A DNA stretch of 64,000 bases from Leptasterias polaris. Taxonomy: Eukaryota > Echinodermata > Asteroidea > Forcipulatida > Asteriidae. Positions within the stretch are counted from its first letter, which is position 1; each line of letters opens with the position of its first letter. The notes beneath the pieces were generated by a model. That model saw only the letters and a list, made by a program, of their open reading frames with translations, did not search any database and had not been told where the DNA came from. The position numbers were made by a program, and so were the translations under genes. Positions 35,490 through 46,700 of this stretch are shown here, piece after piece. The stretch spans positions 3,162,001-3,226,000 of the forward strand of contig JAZGTN010000068.1 of assembly GCA_037783415.1 (NCBI GenBank), read 5' to 3'.

Positions 35490-36744
35490 CCAAGTGGTCT
35501 CACATCCTAGACCAACCCAAATCCCGTGTTCACATTGTCTCTTTAGAAGTAAAGCTTTCGACTTAATTTCGCACAACACGCTTATTCTGAAATTACAGAA
35601 AACCTATGGGATTGAAGGACCTCTCCTTTCATGGATTAGTTCTTTTCTCTGTGATCGTAAACAAAGGGTTGTGTTTCACGGTTGTCACTCTACCTGGACG
35701 GATGTTGGGTCTGGAGTGCCGCAGGGCTCTGTTCTGGGGCCTTTGCTTTTTAATATTTATATTAATGATCTCAATTTACATCTTAATAACTTGCCTTATC
35801 ATTATGCAGATGACGCTTTTCTTTTTAAACAGATAAGGTCTGACAGTGACGTTGTTCAACTTCAAACTGATCTCAACATCATCAGTGACTGGGCTATCCA
35901 AAATTCACTCACACTTAATCCTCTGAAATGCAAAGTCATGGCCCTAACCAGGACTAAGCAGCAATCTTACCCCCCTTTGTACTCTCTGGGTCATACTCTT
36001 ATTCAACAGGTGAAAACATTGAAATTACTTGGGGTTCACGTTCAGCACAATATCAGTTGGGATAAGCATGTTAACAACGTCACGACCAAGGCCTACAGTA
36101 CAAGACTCTTGGTTTTATGCGCCATGTTATGGGTGATTGTAGTTCTAAAACCTTGCTTACTTTGTATAAATCAATTATATGCCGACCCTTGATTATTGTT
36201 CTCCGGTCTGGAGTGTGTACAGAGTTAGGCACATTGATCTACTCGAGAAAGTCCAAAGGTTTGCTTCACGCCTTATTTTACATCAGCGTAGACAAGAGCA
36301 GCCTTATTATGAACGACTAGGTGAGCTTCATCTTAGTACACTAAGTGCCAGACGGGAGTACTTGCTAATGAAATTTGTCTGTAGGAAGCTCTTGTTTGGT
36401 AATAACTGGGATTATTTTCCACATTCCTTTCTGAGTCTGATCAATGTTAATAACAGACATTCTGATTCTAGGTTAACTTTTCACCACCTGTTTGCTCGCA
36501 CAGATACATATAAATACTCTATGCCATGTCTTTTTATCAGGAACTGGAGTTCTTATCCTGTTAGCACTGTAGATAGGTTTACGTGTGCCCCATTGTCTAA
36601 CTTTTTTAGTGAACTTAAAAATCACCTTTTTAACTTAAACTGAATTGGCTTTGTCCTGGTTTCCATCGTGTCTGTCTGTTCGCTGTTCTTTGTTTGTGAC
36701 TTTATGTGTGTTTTTGTTGTGTATGTCATTGTTGCTGTTTTTGG

Positions 36745-37110
36745 GGTCGGAGTGACACACCCCTTTGGTGATAGTGTTTTATTTCACTTCTGTCTTTCTC
36801 CTAGGCAGCCCATTTTGGGGGTCGGAGTGACACACCCCTTTGGTGGTGATAGTGTTTTATTTTACTTCTGTCTTTCTCCTTGGCAGCCCATCTTTTGTGT
36901 TCCCTGGTTTGTTGTCCAACTTCTATTTCCTTTGTTTTGTTGTGGTCCCTTTTTGTGTGTTCTCTCTTTGCCTTGTTTGTTTTGTATCGTTTGTTTGTTT
37001 CACTTAATTTCAATCCATGCTGTATATTGGGATGGGGCAGTTTTCATTTTTCCATTTTTTCTTTCTTTTCTTTTCTTGCTGTATATTGGGGTGGGGTCAG
37101 TTTTTATATT
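36745..37110 (+). repeat. Short tandem duplications in the retrotransposon 3' end
   Basis: A segment of about 75 bp starting GGGTCGGAGTGACACACCCC occurs twice (near 36745 and 36819). A shorter GCTGTATATTGGGGTGGGG segment occurs twice near 37018 and 37078. Both lie downstream of the RT stop, in what would be the element's 3'UTR. Confidence 0.75.
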
Positions 37111-37190
37111 TTTTACATATATATTTTTTTATATTTTTACTTAATGTGTACTGTTTTTTATGCCTGAATAAAGTATTATTATTATAATAT

Positions 37191-38047
37191 GTACTTTCGG
37201 ACATTTTCCACAAATGCGTCTTAGTAAATGCATTAATTATTTCTTAGTTTAGAGGTGACAATATGATGTGGGAAAAAATACAATAATGATGTCATTCATG
37301 TGCGTTCACTAATTATTTTTTTTGAACAGGGATGTAATAAAAAGAGCTTTGGAGATTGTAATAAAAATATCAAGATATTTGATACGCTCAAAAGCTATTA
37401 GTATTTAGGCCCATCATCAACAGATGATATTATGTAACCAAGACGGTGTAAATTTGATTCAGGATCATAATAGTTATGTTTGATTTTGAGGTCATGAGGT
37501 GCCATGTTTGCACAGTGACGAGTTAGCAGTAGCACTACTACTGCCCAGGTTGGACTCCTCCGTGCAGTGCAACGGATACTGACTCCTATACTAAACTATA
37601 TCACTACATTATACATACACAACCATTACACCTAGAACTACGAGGTTCGTGGAGACGATAGCGGATCGAACCTCATATTTATCATATTCATAGTTCTAGG
37701 AGTGGAGTATGGTCCGACCATCCATTGAAATACAGCCCATATCACCAATGTTACAGTTTTCCAGTCAAGAGGGGCAAATAAGCGTAAGCTTTAAGTCTCT
37801 ACATCCAGGTAAATCCAGGTAAGTGTTAGTGTTTACTGTTACGAATTCTACCTAGAAAAAAAGGAGATCACAACAGACATTAGACAGACAACAGCAGGAG
37901 TAAGGATAATTAAATTAGTAATTAGCCTAGTAATGCATGTAGTCTAGAGATGGTAATTCCGGAAGTACCTTCTGACGCTGTTCGTTTGTTTGAAATTGTA
38001 GATTTGCATTTAAATTCAGGCATAAAAGGTAATTCACTAATTGGGTA
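37191..38047. other. Noncoding DNA with one hairpin
   Basis: No exon is recognised. CCTAGAACTACGAGGTTCG near 37632 is inverted at about 37668-37702 (CGAACCTC ... AGTTCTAGG), a hairpin of roughly 70 bp. A CCCAGGTTGGACTCCTCC motif near 37545 recurs at 39966, inside the element at 39950. Confidence 0.45.
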
Positions 38048-38514
38048 ATGCACATATCAATTGTAATCCCGGCCCTGGGGGACCCGGGACTAGCGGGGAC
38101 TTGGCCGGGGATGTAAAAATGGCTTGGCGTCATAGTCCCTGCCATGCCCCGCTACTGCCCGGCCGGGGCGGGGCACTTGTTTTTGTACATCCCCCGCATG
38201 ATCCCGGCCCAGGCATACGGGGCATTTATAACAATCCCCGCACGATCCCGGCCCCGACCGCCATGCAGGGCATTTGTCACACACTCCACGATCCGCTATT
38301 GTCCCAGTAGGGCGGGGAAACAAATGGTACAACCTCGGCAAAGACTCCGCTATTTTCCCGGTAGGGCGGGGAAACAAATTGTACAACCTCGGCAAAGACC
38401 CCGCTATTGTCCCAGCAAGTGGGGCACGGTTTTTGCACATCCCCGCCTATGTCCCGGCTACCTCTGCCAAAGTCCCGGGTCCCCCAGGGCCGGGACTACA
38501 ATTGATACGTGCAT
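38048..38514. mobile_element. GC-rich terminal-inverted-repeat element
   Basis: The ends are inverted copies: ATGCACATATCAATTGTAAT with CCCGGCCCTGGGGGACCCGG on the left, and the reverse complement with two mismatches on the right, about 45 bp. The interior is very GC-rich for this window and has internal GATCCCGGCC and GGGGAAACAAAT duplications (GTAGGGCGGGGAAACAAAT occurs twice). No transposase is present. It looks like a non-autonomous DNA element. I could not fix a clear target duplication. Confidence 0.75.
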
Positions 38515-38524
38515 AAGGGTGAAT

Positions 38525-38635
38525 GTTAAGTCAAGAGACTAGTTTAGTGTTACTGTTAGTTAAGAGACTAGTTTAGTGTTACTGAGTGTTAGTTAAGTCA
38601 AGAGACTAGTTTAGTGTTACTGTTAGTTAAGTTTG
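38525..38635. repeat. Short tandem repeat, about 35-bp unit
   Basis: Three to four copies of AAGAGACTAGTTTAGTGTTA with CTGTTAGTT spacers of variable length follow the GC-rich element. Confidence 0.8.
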
Positions 38636-38924
38636 AATTGATTAGATTAATTTAGATTATTTTATTTAATATTTATTCATGTAGAAATTGCAAGAAATTT
38701 GATCATTTAAAAAAAATAGCATAGGTAGAGATATATTCCTCTTGAATAACATGTTATTGTTAGACCTATAAAATCTATAACACATATGGGAAGATGAAAA
38801 GGGTTTACCTTGGAAGATCAATGTTTAAAATGAAGAAATATTAAAAAAAGATTCCATGCCAAGCAAGTAGATCGATGCTAACGTCTAAAGACTGTAAATT
38901 ATTTTTTAAAGTCTATGTATATGT

Positions 38925-38982
38925 GTACGTGTACGTGTATACGTGTATACGTGTATACGTGTATACGTGTACGTGTACTGTA
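38925..38982. repeat. (ATACGTGT)n microsatellite
   Basis: Alternating purine-pyrimidine octamers ATACGTGT/ACGTGT run for about 55 bp. They end just before the candidate ETAA1 first-exon donor. Confidence 0.85.
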
Positions 38983-38990
38983 TACCTTAC

Positions 38991-39073
38991 CTGTTCCAAA
39001 AATGCCGCCTCTGTGAAGAGCGCCCCCAAACGGTGATTTTTAGGCTGAGTATCCGATTCCCCCCAAAACACAT
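38991..39073 (-). CDS. Candidate first coding exon of ETAA1
   Basis: On the minus strand an ATG at 39073-39071 opens 27 codons plus two nucleotides and ends at a strong donor, GGAACAG|GTAAGG. The phase fits the acceptor at 32511 exactly. The total would be 823 residues. The peptide (MCFGGNRIL ... SSQRRHFWN) is not recognisably ETAA1, but the extreme N terminus is poorly conserved. The implied first intron is about 6.5 kb and would contain the transposable elements. Matching phase alone can occur by chance. Confidence 0.3.
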
Positions 39074-39949
39074 GTACCTATCGAACCGGGTAGTCTAACC
39101 AGAACTTCATACTTTTGCCCTGACGTTTAAGAGGCAAAATACATCTTATATGTTAAGGTTACCCGACTATTTGCCTTTCCATGCGTTTGGCGCTATATGC
39201 TGAAAATGAAAATAAAACTAACATGTAATGCTCGGTGGTCTTGCACTCTTGGTGCTGGTTGTACGGGTTGAACGACTTTATCATCCAGACAGTTTAGAAA
39301 GTAAGCAATAAACATGTGTCAGTTCACTGTATGTAAGTTTGTTCAAAACTTATTTCTGATTAATTGTGGACTTTTAACATAACTTTTGTCACTAATTGAG
39401 TGGTTTTATGGCTAGTTATTTAGTTGACATGGTTGATGTTATTGCCAGTGCATGTACTCGTTTGGTGTGATGATCAGCGGACCTGAGCTGAGTGATATAG
39501 ATAACATTTGCATACTGGTACCCGCTTTGTATGACGTCATTCATGCATTGCTGACATTGTGAATAGTCACTGTGTTAAAAAAGTCCTGTAGCTTGCTGAA
39601 TTATGGTGGTGAAGGGACCAACGGCAGCCATGTTGAACATCATACAAATCTTAATCAAAAAGTATTTTTCAGTAACTTTGTCGATAGAGAAACATCATAT
39701 TTGGAAAATTCTTGCTGATTTGCCGTAGGTAAAATATTTGGTTAACGCGTGAATCAATTTTAATAGCTAAAGATTTGTTTTTTAAGCAGACGATCTGTTA
39801 AAATAAACCCATATATATATTAATTAATAATAGACGTGAACGTTGTATTTTCATGACGTCCATTTCCTGAATATTGCAATATACGACCAACAAAATTAAA
39901 CACCAATAAATGTGGCATAACAAATAAGTTTTTGTTACAGATAACCCAA
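39074..39949. other. Noncoding DNA, possible shared upstream region
   Basis: No exon is visible. If the candidate ETAA1 exon is real, this interval and the next 1.6 kb separate two divergently transcribed genes. I see no distinct promoter element. Confidence 0.3.
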
Positions 39950-40592
39950 GGTTGTATGTTACAGTTAGCCCAGGTTGGACTCCTCCATTGCATACAACGC
40001 GACGAAGTCCAGGGTATAAAGGTCCCGTACCATTGCGAAAAAATGTATTAACAAATTTTTTTCATATTTTTACCTTTTTGAGGAAGCTGAAACTTCCCTC
40101 AGTCACATATTCCTTGTGTCCTGAACTTCATGCCTGCTGGGTTCAGAATTGTAAATTTTAAAATGGAAATTGACGCCTCTGTTGTGACATCCTGAACTGA
40201 CAAAAGTGACATGCTTGTGAAGGCTCACGCGCATGTGCGCACTTAATTTGTAGATGCATAGCAACCACGATTGAGGGCGCAGTCTAACTAATAGAGAGGG
40301 CATGCGCTCATGACCTTACATGGTCAATTGGTAAATCCGGTACATGATGATCACAACGCCAGTGCAGAACTCCGTCTTGTTTTCGGAAATAATGTCATCC
40401 ATGGATGTATTTGTTAGTTGTGAACTCATCAAAAGCGTAGTTGAGGACACCAAAAATATATGAACGGAATTTCAGCTAAAATATGAAAAAATTGTAGTCA
40501 AAATTTTGTTCGCATTGTAGAGAAGCTTTATACCCAGGACGTCAGTGCAGTGCAACAGACACTGATGTCCTACCAGGCCTATGTTACAGTAA
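39950..40592. mobile_element. Long-TIR MITE-like element
   Basis: The first ~85 bp (TTACAGTTAGCCCAGGTTGG ... AGTCCAGGGTATAAAGG ... CATTGCGAA) reappear as a diverged inverted copy at the right end (TTCGCATTG ... TTTATACCCAGGAC ... CAGGCCTATGTTACAG). The interior has no coding region of note. Identity between the arms is modest, so the element is old. Confidence 0.6.
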
Positions 40593-40702
40593 GAAAGGAA
40601 AAGGGGAAAGTTCCATATCCGACTGCCAGGGATTTCACTTTTGGGGTATTCCTCTTGTCTGGAGGAATTGTAAATCGCTAATAATAACTTAATTACCAAC
40701 CT

Positions 40703-41152
40703 TTAACCCTAACCCTCCCATACCCTACAAATTCAAACAGGGCAAAGTGTTTAATTTTGTTAGGTTAAGTACAGTGAAGTTAGGATTGGGTGTTTGATTC
40801 TGTGGGATTGTGTATCCTTGCTGACAAGTAATGGTGTTGGAATTTGATTGAGTGGGTATGGTGGATGTGTGAAATGTACATGTCTGGCATTGCTCTTTCC
40901 TCCATGGTCTAATGAGATAGTTGTTGGATTATGTTATGTTGGGTACTGTGTGATTTCACTGATCAAATTTTTGCACATGCCAAGTGTACACACTCCAACA
41001 AAATCAAACAAAAAAAGCCTGTTGGAGTTTGTTAGGTTGTGTATCGTCCCCCTAAGATTGGGCACAGTTCCCATCTCATGGTAGTATAAGCTGTTGGAAT
41101 GTGTTGGGTTAGGGGTGGATTCTAGTAAAAACGCTTTGGGAGTTAGGGTTAA
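40703..41152. mobile_element. TTAA-flanked MITE, copy 2
   Basis: Same family as 35041-35489. TTAA occurs at 40703-40706 and 41149-41152, with CCCTAAC and GTTAGGG ends. The interior matches along its whole length with only small differences (for example an ATTTTTGC versus ATTTTGC indel). The close match implies recent mobilisation. Confidence 0.82.
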
Positions 41153-41600
41153 TAAGTAAAATTCAAGCTGACGTTTCATCGCGCAGCCGGAACTCTCACG
41201 CACTCACAGTCATGCCCATAGGAACATTGTGTTTAGCGAGTACTAGTGTTGTCAAGACATCAACTGCAATTTCTTTTTGATTCTGACGCTTTTGTCAAGC
41301 TTTCTAGCAGGTGAAGATATTATTTGACCTGCTGCATGTAGATAGATTCTTCGAAGAAATGAATAACTTCATTTTATTAAAATCTAAACTTTCTAAAGTG
41401 ACATGTCACTCTCTTGCATTTGGGAAAAGGTAAAGCAAAAGTTCTGTGATGCCTGATGACGTGAGTTCAACAGTACATTTTGTAGAATGAATTTCACTCA
41501 TAAACAAAAGAAAGAAATTCTTAGTTTTTGAAAGCGCAATTTCTTAATGTATCACTTGTGATGGCTGTTGGACATCTTGGAAGAAGCAGCTAAAGCCTAA

Positions 41601-41625
41601 ATGCAAGAGGGCGGTATTGTCGGAG
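41601..41625 (+). promoter_or_regulatory. Candidate 5' exon end of gene 1 (uORF or alternative start)
   Basis: An ATG at 41601 opens MQEGGIVG and runs into a consensus donor CGGAG|GTGAGT at 41626. Joined to an acceptor at 41849, it stays open through IEPLSFNDCDSSPQES to a stop at 41945-41947. It therefore may be an upstream ORF, or the start of an alternative protein if a donor lies before that stop. It is the best candidate for the transcript's 5' end. Confidence 0.35.
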
Positions 41626-41849
41626 GTGAGTGACATGATATACTTAAGTTCATTGCACTTAACTAAAACAAAAAGAGAAAATGTTTCTGAAGTACATGTA
41701 CAGCATCATGTAGGGCCTTATTTTATAATGTAGTTTGTAAAATATAATTGGTGTACACTGTAATATTTAAAGCTTTCTACGCATTTCAGAGTATATAGTA
41801 ATTTATACTCACATTTTGTTTATTTATTTATTTATTTTTCAATTTACAG

Positions 41850-41947
41850 AAATAGAACCACTTTCATTTAATGACTGTGATTCATCACCACAGGAATCCC
41901 TTAACCTAACGGACCCCAAGTCATCAATAATTAATGTCATGGTTTAG
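41850..41947 (+). other. Possible noncoding or alternative 5' exon of gene 1
   Basis: It is preceded by a pyrimidine-rich tract and AATTTACAG. The frame from 41601 continues here to a stop at 41947. No consensus GTAAGT-type donor is apparent; GTCATG|GTTTAG is the closest. The next acceptor, TTTGACAG at about 42085, precedes the main start codon. Confidence 0.3.
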
Positions 41948-42096
41948 CTGGAAATCAATGAATATGGAACATTTTTGGTTATAACACTGTGATTAAACCT
42001 GCACACTTACATTGTATTAGACACTAAGTTTTCAAATTCAATTGAAACTTGTTTGCAGTAAAATTAATTTTTGTTTGTTTGACAGAACACTAAACC

Positions 42097-43759
42097 ATGA
42101 TGAACATGTCAAGTGCCGGTGCCCTCTCCGTTTGCATAGGGGGAGTCGGTGCATGCAAATGTGAAGTACCTTCATGCATATGCAACAAATCAACTATCAT
42201 TCCGACTAAACTCTGTGAGTTGCATCAGTGTAATATTGGACACCTTGACTGTGACTGTATGCCCCCACCTGCATTTTTTATATTCCCGAGCAATCAAGAG
42301 GCTCGGGTAAGGTGGATTTCTCTAATCAACAGGAAGGATCTCCTCATTAATGGCTCATGTTTCAATACCAAGGACAGACATCACGTCTGTTGGCGACATT
42401 TTCCAGATGGGAAACCCACAAACGCAAACCCAGACCCGGTTCAAAATCTCATCATTGGAAGTCCTAGTCACGATGCAGATTCTGATCAGGAAGACATGTT
42501 GGACATGTCAACTGAATCAGAAAAAGATGACATCTTAAACACTTCTTCTGTTTTTGAACAGGACAACTCGTCATCAGATTTTGTAAAGAACAACAAACTT
42601 AATGTGACCACTGATTCTGAAAAGAACAGCACACGTAATAGACCTGTTGAAAAAAAGAACACAGTAAACACATCTCTTGATTCTGAAAAAGACAATGCAA
42701 ATGTGTCTGACTCAGAAAAGGACTACACACTGAACAGGTTTGCTGACTCGGAAAAGGACAACACACTGAACACGTCTGCTGACTCGGAAAAGGACAACAC
42801 ACTGAACACGTCTGCTGACTCAGAAAAGGACAACACACTGAACACGTCTGCTGACTCAGAAAAGGACAACACACTGAACACGTCTGCTGACTCAGAAAAG
42901 GACAACACACTGAACACGTCTGCTGACTCGGAAAAGGACAACACACTGAACACGTCTGCTGACTCAGAAAAGGACAACACACTGAACATGTCTGCTGACT
43001 CAGAAAAGGACAACACACTGAACACGTCTGCTGACTCAGAAAAGGACAACACACTGAACACGTCTGCTGACTCAGAAAAGGACAACACACTGAACACGTC
43101 TGCTGACTCAGAAAAGGACAACACACTGAACACGTCTGCTGACTCAGAAAAGGACAACACACTGAACACGTCTGCTGACTCGGAAAAGGACAACACACTG
43201 AACACGTCTGCTGACTCAGAAAAGGACAACACACTGAACACGTCTGCTGTCTCAGAAAAGGACAACACACTGAACATGTCTGCTGACTCAGAAAAGGACA
43301 ACACACTGAACACGTCTGCTGACTCAGAAAAGGACAACACACTGAACACGTCTGCTGACTCTGACTCAGAAAAGAACAACACACTGAACATGTCTGCTGA
43401 CTTAGAAAGGGATCTCTTGGGAAAAGAATCGCCTTCAAATAATACCACACCACCCTCTGAAAAGAGACAACGGAAAGTGAGAAACAGTAGGAGCAAAACA
43501 ATAAAAGTTTCATCGCGTGAGGCTAAATCGCGTGAGGCTGAATCGATTGAGGCTGAATCGAGTGAATCAGATTCTAGTTCAGACTCAGATGACAAAGTTT
43601 ATTGTAAATGTGGAAAGCCAAACACTGATAAGATGATTGGATGTGATGGAAAGAACTGTACATTTGAGTGGTTTCACTTCAAATGTATTGGAATCAAGAA
43701 CCGTAGGCAGGTGCCACGTGGGAAGTGGTACTGTGATGATTGTAGCAAGAACGTAAAAG
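42097..43759 (+). CDS. Gene 1 exon 1: THAP-like finger, repeats, PHD finger
   Basis: ATG at 42097 lies soon after an acceptor (TTTGACAG). The donor is AAAAG|GTGAGT at 43760; reading past it adds an unrelated tail and stop at 43848, so splicing is clearly preferred. The PHD finger carries the aromatic-cage positions of ING proteins: Tyr before the first CxC, Met in MIGC and Trp in WFHF, which supports methyl-lysine binding. The THAP-like part has the C..H pair in CWRH and a conserved Trp. Confidence 0.85.
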
Positions 43760-46700
43760 GTGAGTTTTCCATCTCAAGACCTTCCAAGTATCCTCCCTTG
43801 GTCCTGGTGATTTCAGTATTCACTTTAATAAGATTCCTACTGTTTTAAACATTGAGATCCATCTCAACCCTGTTTTTCTGTCTGAAGCACCACTTTTGAG
43901 AAGAGCTTTCTATCATGGTAGTTACCTTTCTTGACATCAAACATCAAGCAGAGAAGACAGCTTCAAATTAAGAATGCATTTGTTTCAGTCTGAGTGTATG
44001 TCTTTAACACACATTTTAAAGGATGGTTTGATATTTGCAATAGGTAATCACAAAGTGGTGGTATGTGTACATGTACAAATGTAACAGTGGAGTTGAAGTA
44101 AATTTTGATGATTTACAGCAGTGTTTCATACAACTGAAGTACACTTTCAGTGTTTCATACAACTGAAGCACACTGTCGGTGTTTCATACAACTGAAGCAC
44201 ACTGTCGGTGTTTCATACAACTGAAGCACACTATCGGTGTTTCATACAACTGAAGCACACTTTCAGTGTTTCATACAACTGAAGCACACTTTCAGTGTTT
44301 CATACAACTGAAGCACACTTTCAGTGTTTCATACAACTGAAGCACACTTTCAGTGTTTCATACAACTGAAGCACACTTTCAGTGTTTCATACAACTGAAG
44401 CACACTTTCAGTGTTTCATACAACTGAAGCACACTTTCAGTGTTTCATACAACTGAAGCACACTTTCAGTGTTTCATACAACTGAAGCACACTTTCAGTG
44501 TTTCATACAACTGAAGCACACTGTCAGTGTTTCATACAACTGAAGCACACTGTCAGTGTTTCATACAACTGAAGCACACTGTCAGTGTTTCATACAACTG
44601 AAGCACACTTTCAGTGTTTCATACAACTGAAGCACACTTTCAGTGTTTCATACAACTGAAGTACACTTTCAGTGTTTCATACAACTGAAGCACACTGTCG
44701 GTGTTTCATACAACTGAAGCACACTGTCGGTGTTTCATACAACTGAAGCACACTGTCGGTGTTTCATACAACTGAAGCACACTATCGGTGTTTCATACAA
44801 CTGAAGCACACTTTCAGTGTTTCATACAACTGAAGCACACTTTCAGTGTTTCATACAACTGAAGCACACTTTCAGTGTTTCATACAACTGAAGCACACTT
44901 TCAGTGTGTCATACAACTGAAGCACACTTTCAGTGTTTCATACAACTGAAGTACACTTTCAGTGTTTCATACAACTGAAGCACACTTTCAGTGTTTCATA
45001 CAACTGAAGCACACTTTCGGTGTTTCATACAACTGAAGTACACTGTCGGTGTTTCATACAACTGAAGCACACTGTCGGTGTTTCATACAACTGAAGCACA
45101 CTGTCGGTGTTTCATACAACTGAAGCACACTGTCGGTGTTTCATACAACTGAAGCACACTGTCGGTGTTTCATACAACTGAAGCACACTGTCGGTGTTTC
45201 ATACAACTGAAGCACACTTTCAGTGTTTTATACAACTGAAGCACACTTTCAGTGTTTCATACAACTGAAGTACACTTTCAGTGTTTCATACAACTGAAGT
45301 ACACTTTCAGTGTTTCATACAACTGAAGCACACTTTTCCCAACCATTGGAGTCTTTCATCTCTGTGAAATAAAAACTGAAGAGCTAAATTTATATTAAAT
45401 ATATAAATTATGAGCTAAGTATATAATTTACCGTTTTTAATCTCTTAATTGTAGATGCTCAGAAAGAGGCGATGGAATTGAAGTTGAAGCTTAAGCAAAT
45501 CTGCAAAGACATCATGACTAAGAAAACCACCCTTCAGTCAGCCTCCGAGACCCATGGTGTCTCCAAAGCAGAGATCACCAAACAACTTTATTCTGATCCA
45601 ATCCTGACAACGCAGGAGGAAGAGAGACTGGTTGGGCTGGCAGTCAGTATGGCCAAGCAGGGACGAGGTGTTCTGGTAAAGCGAAGCATCCTCAACAATG
45701 TGAAAGTCCTTCTAGACGTAGAAGAGAAGATGGGAATCAAGCGACTGCATCCATTTGAGAAGAACCTTCCTCAGGATGAGTGGTGGCATGCTTTCTGTAA
45801 ACGTCATCCACAGATAAAGAAGATGAATCTTCACAAACTTCCTAAAACGACCCTCCTCAGTAAGATGAAGATGCTAAAGCAAAACATAAACTCTGCACCT
45901 TTAAGAAAGAAAGAAAAAGAAAATACAAAGAATGCTCCATATTCAAGCAAGCAGTCTCACACGCCAATGAATGCAAAGCTAAAGCGTGCTATCTCCCCGC
46001 AAACCAATGGCAGAGACCACAACAAAGAACACCAGAAAAATGACACCAAAAAACTGAAGTGTAGTCCAGATGCCACTCATCATGAGAAACTATTGGATGT
46101 TGATAACTTTGAACCGAATGCTCTTCACTGTTTGGAGGTGGTCCTGACTAAGAAACAGAAGCACCTTTTCCAGTATAGGTTCAAGAATGGTATTGAACAT
46201 GATGACGATGTGGTATACTCAGCATGGAGGGCTCTCAAACTTCTGTATTACGGTGCTCGAGAGGCAAAGCAAGGTTAGATATATATTTGTTAATTCTACT
46301 TTATCTAAAGAATCCTTGGAAACAACAAGCAGAACAACAAACCTCTGTGATACTGAGCTCATCAAAATTGTCAGCTGATTTCTTACAAGCAAATGAAATG
46401 TTATAAATAGATGTATAGTGCCTTCATTTTCCTAATATTGGAAAGACTTGAACTGACCATTAAGGGAAGAAATACCTGGCCTATTTGATGTCCACTTCCC
46501 TACTTGCATATTTCCAGTAATACAAGTGTCAAGTTCACAACTCATTTAGTATGTAACACCACTCTGCCTTCCATTTATCATCATTCACAACTCATTTTAG
46601 TATGTAACACCACTCTGCCTTCCATTTATCATCATTCACAACTCATTTAGTATGTAACACCACTCTGCCTTCCATTTATCATCATTCACAACTCATTTTA

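Larger units (their letters stand above)
34684..37190 (+). mobile_element. Dead non-LTR retrotransposon (reverse transcriptase region)
   Basis: Coding pieces in order: KAAGPDGVTIKML (first RT block), SAWKTANIVPIFKQGD with NNYRPIALRS, then after an inserted element KAFDLISHNTL, VPQGSVLGPLLFNIYIND and the catalytic YADD, then a C-terminal segment with YCSPVW and RLTFHHLFAR. This is the 5'-to-3' order of a LINE ORF2. The frame is broken by stops after the first block, by a shift just before KAFDL, and again near 36130. The 3' part ends in GAATAAAG and ATT repeats, the kind of tail seen in Jockey/CR1-type elements. No endonuclease domain is visible, so it is 5'-truncated. It cannot be active. The clade is uncertain. 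Confidence 0.88.

Noticed and set aside
42599..43595. Long minus-strand frames opposite gene 1 exon 1
   Set aside because: Shadows of the 36-bp coding repeat. The plus strand carries the THAP-like and PHD domains.
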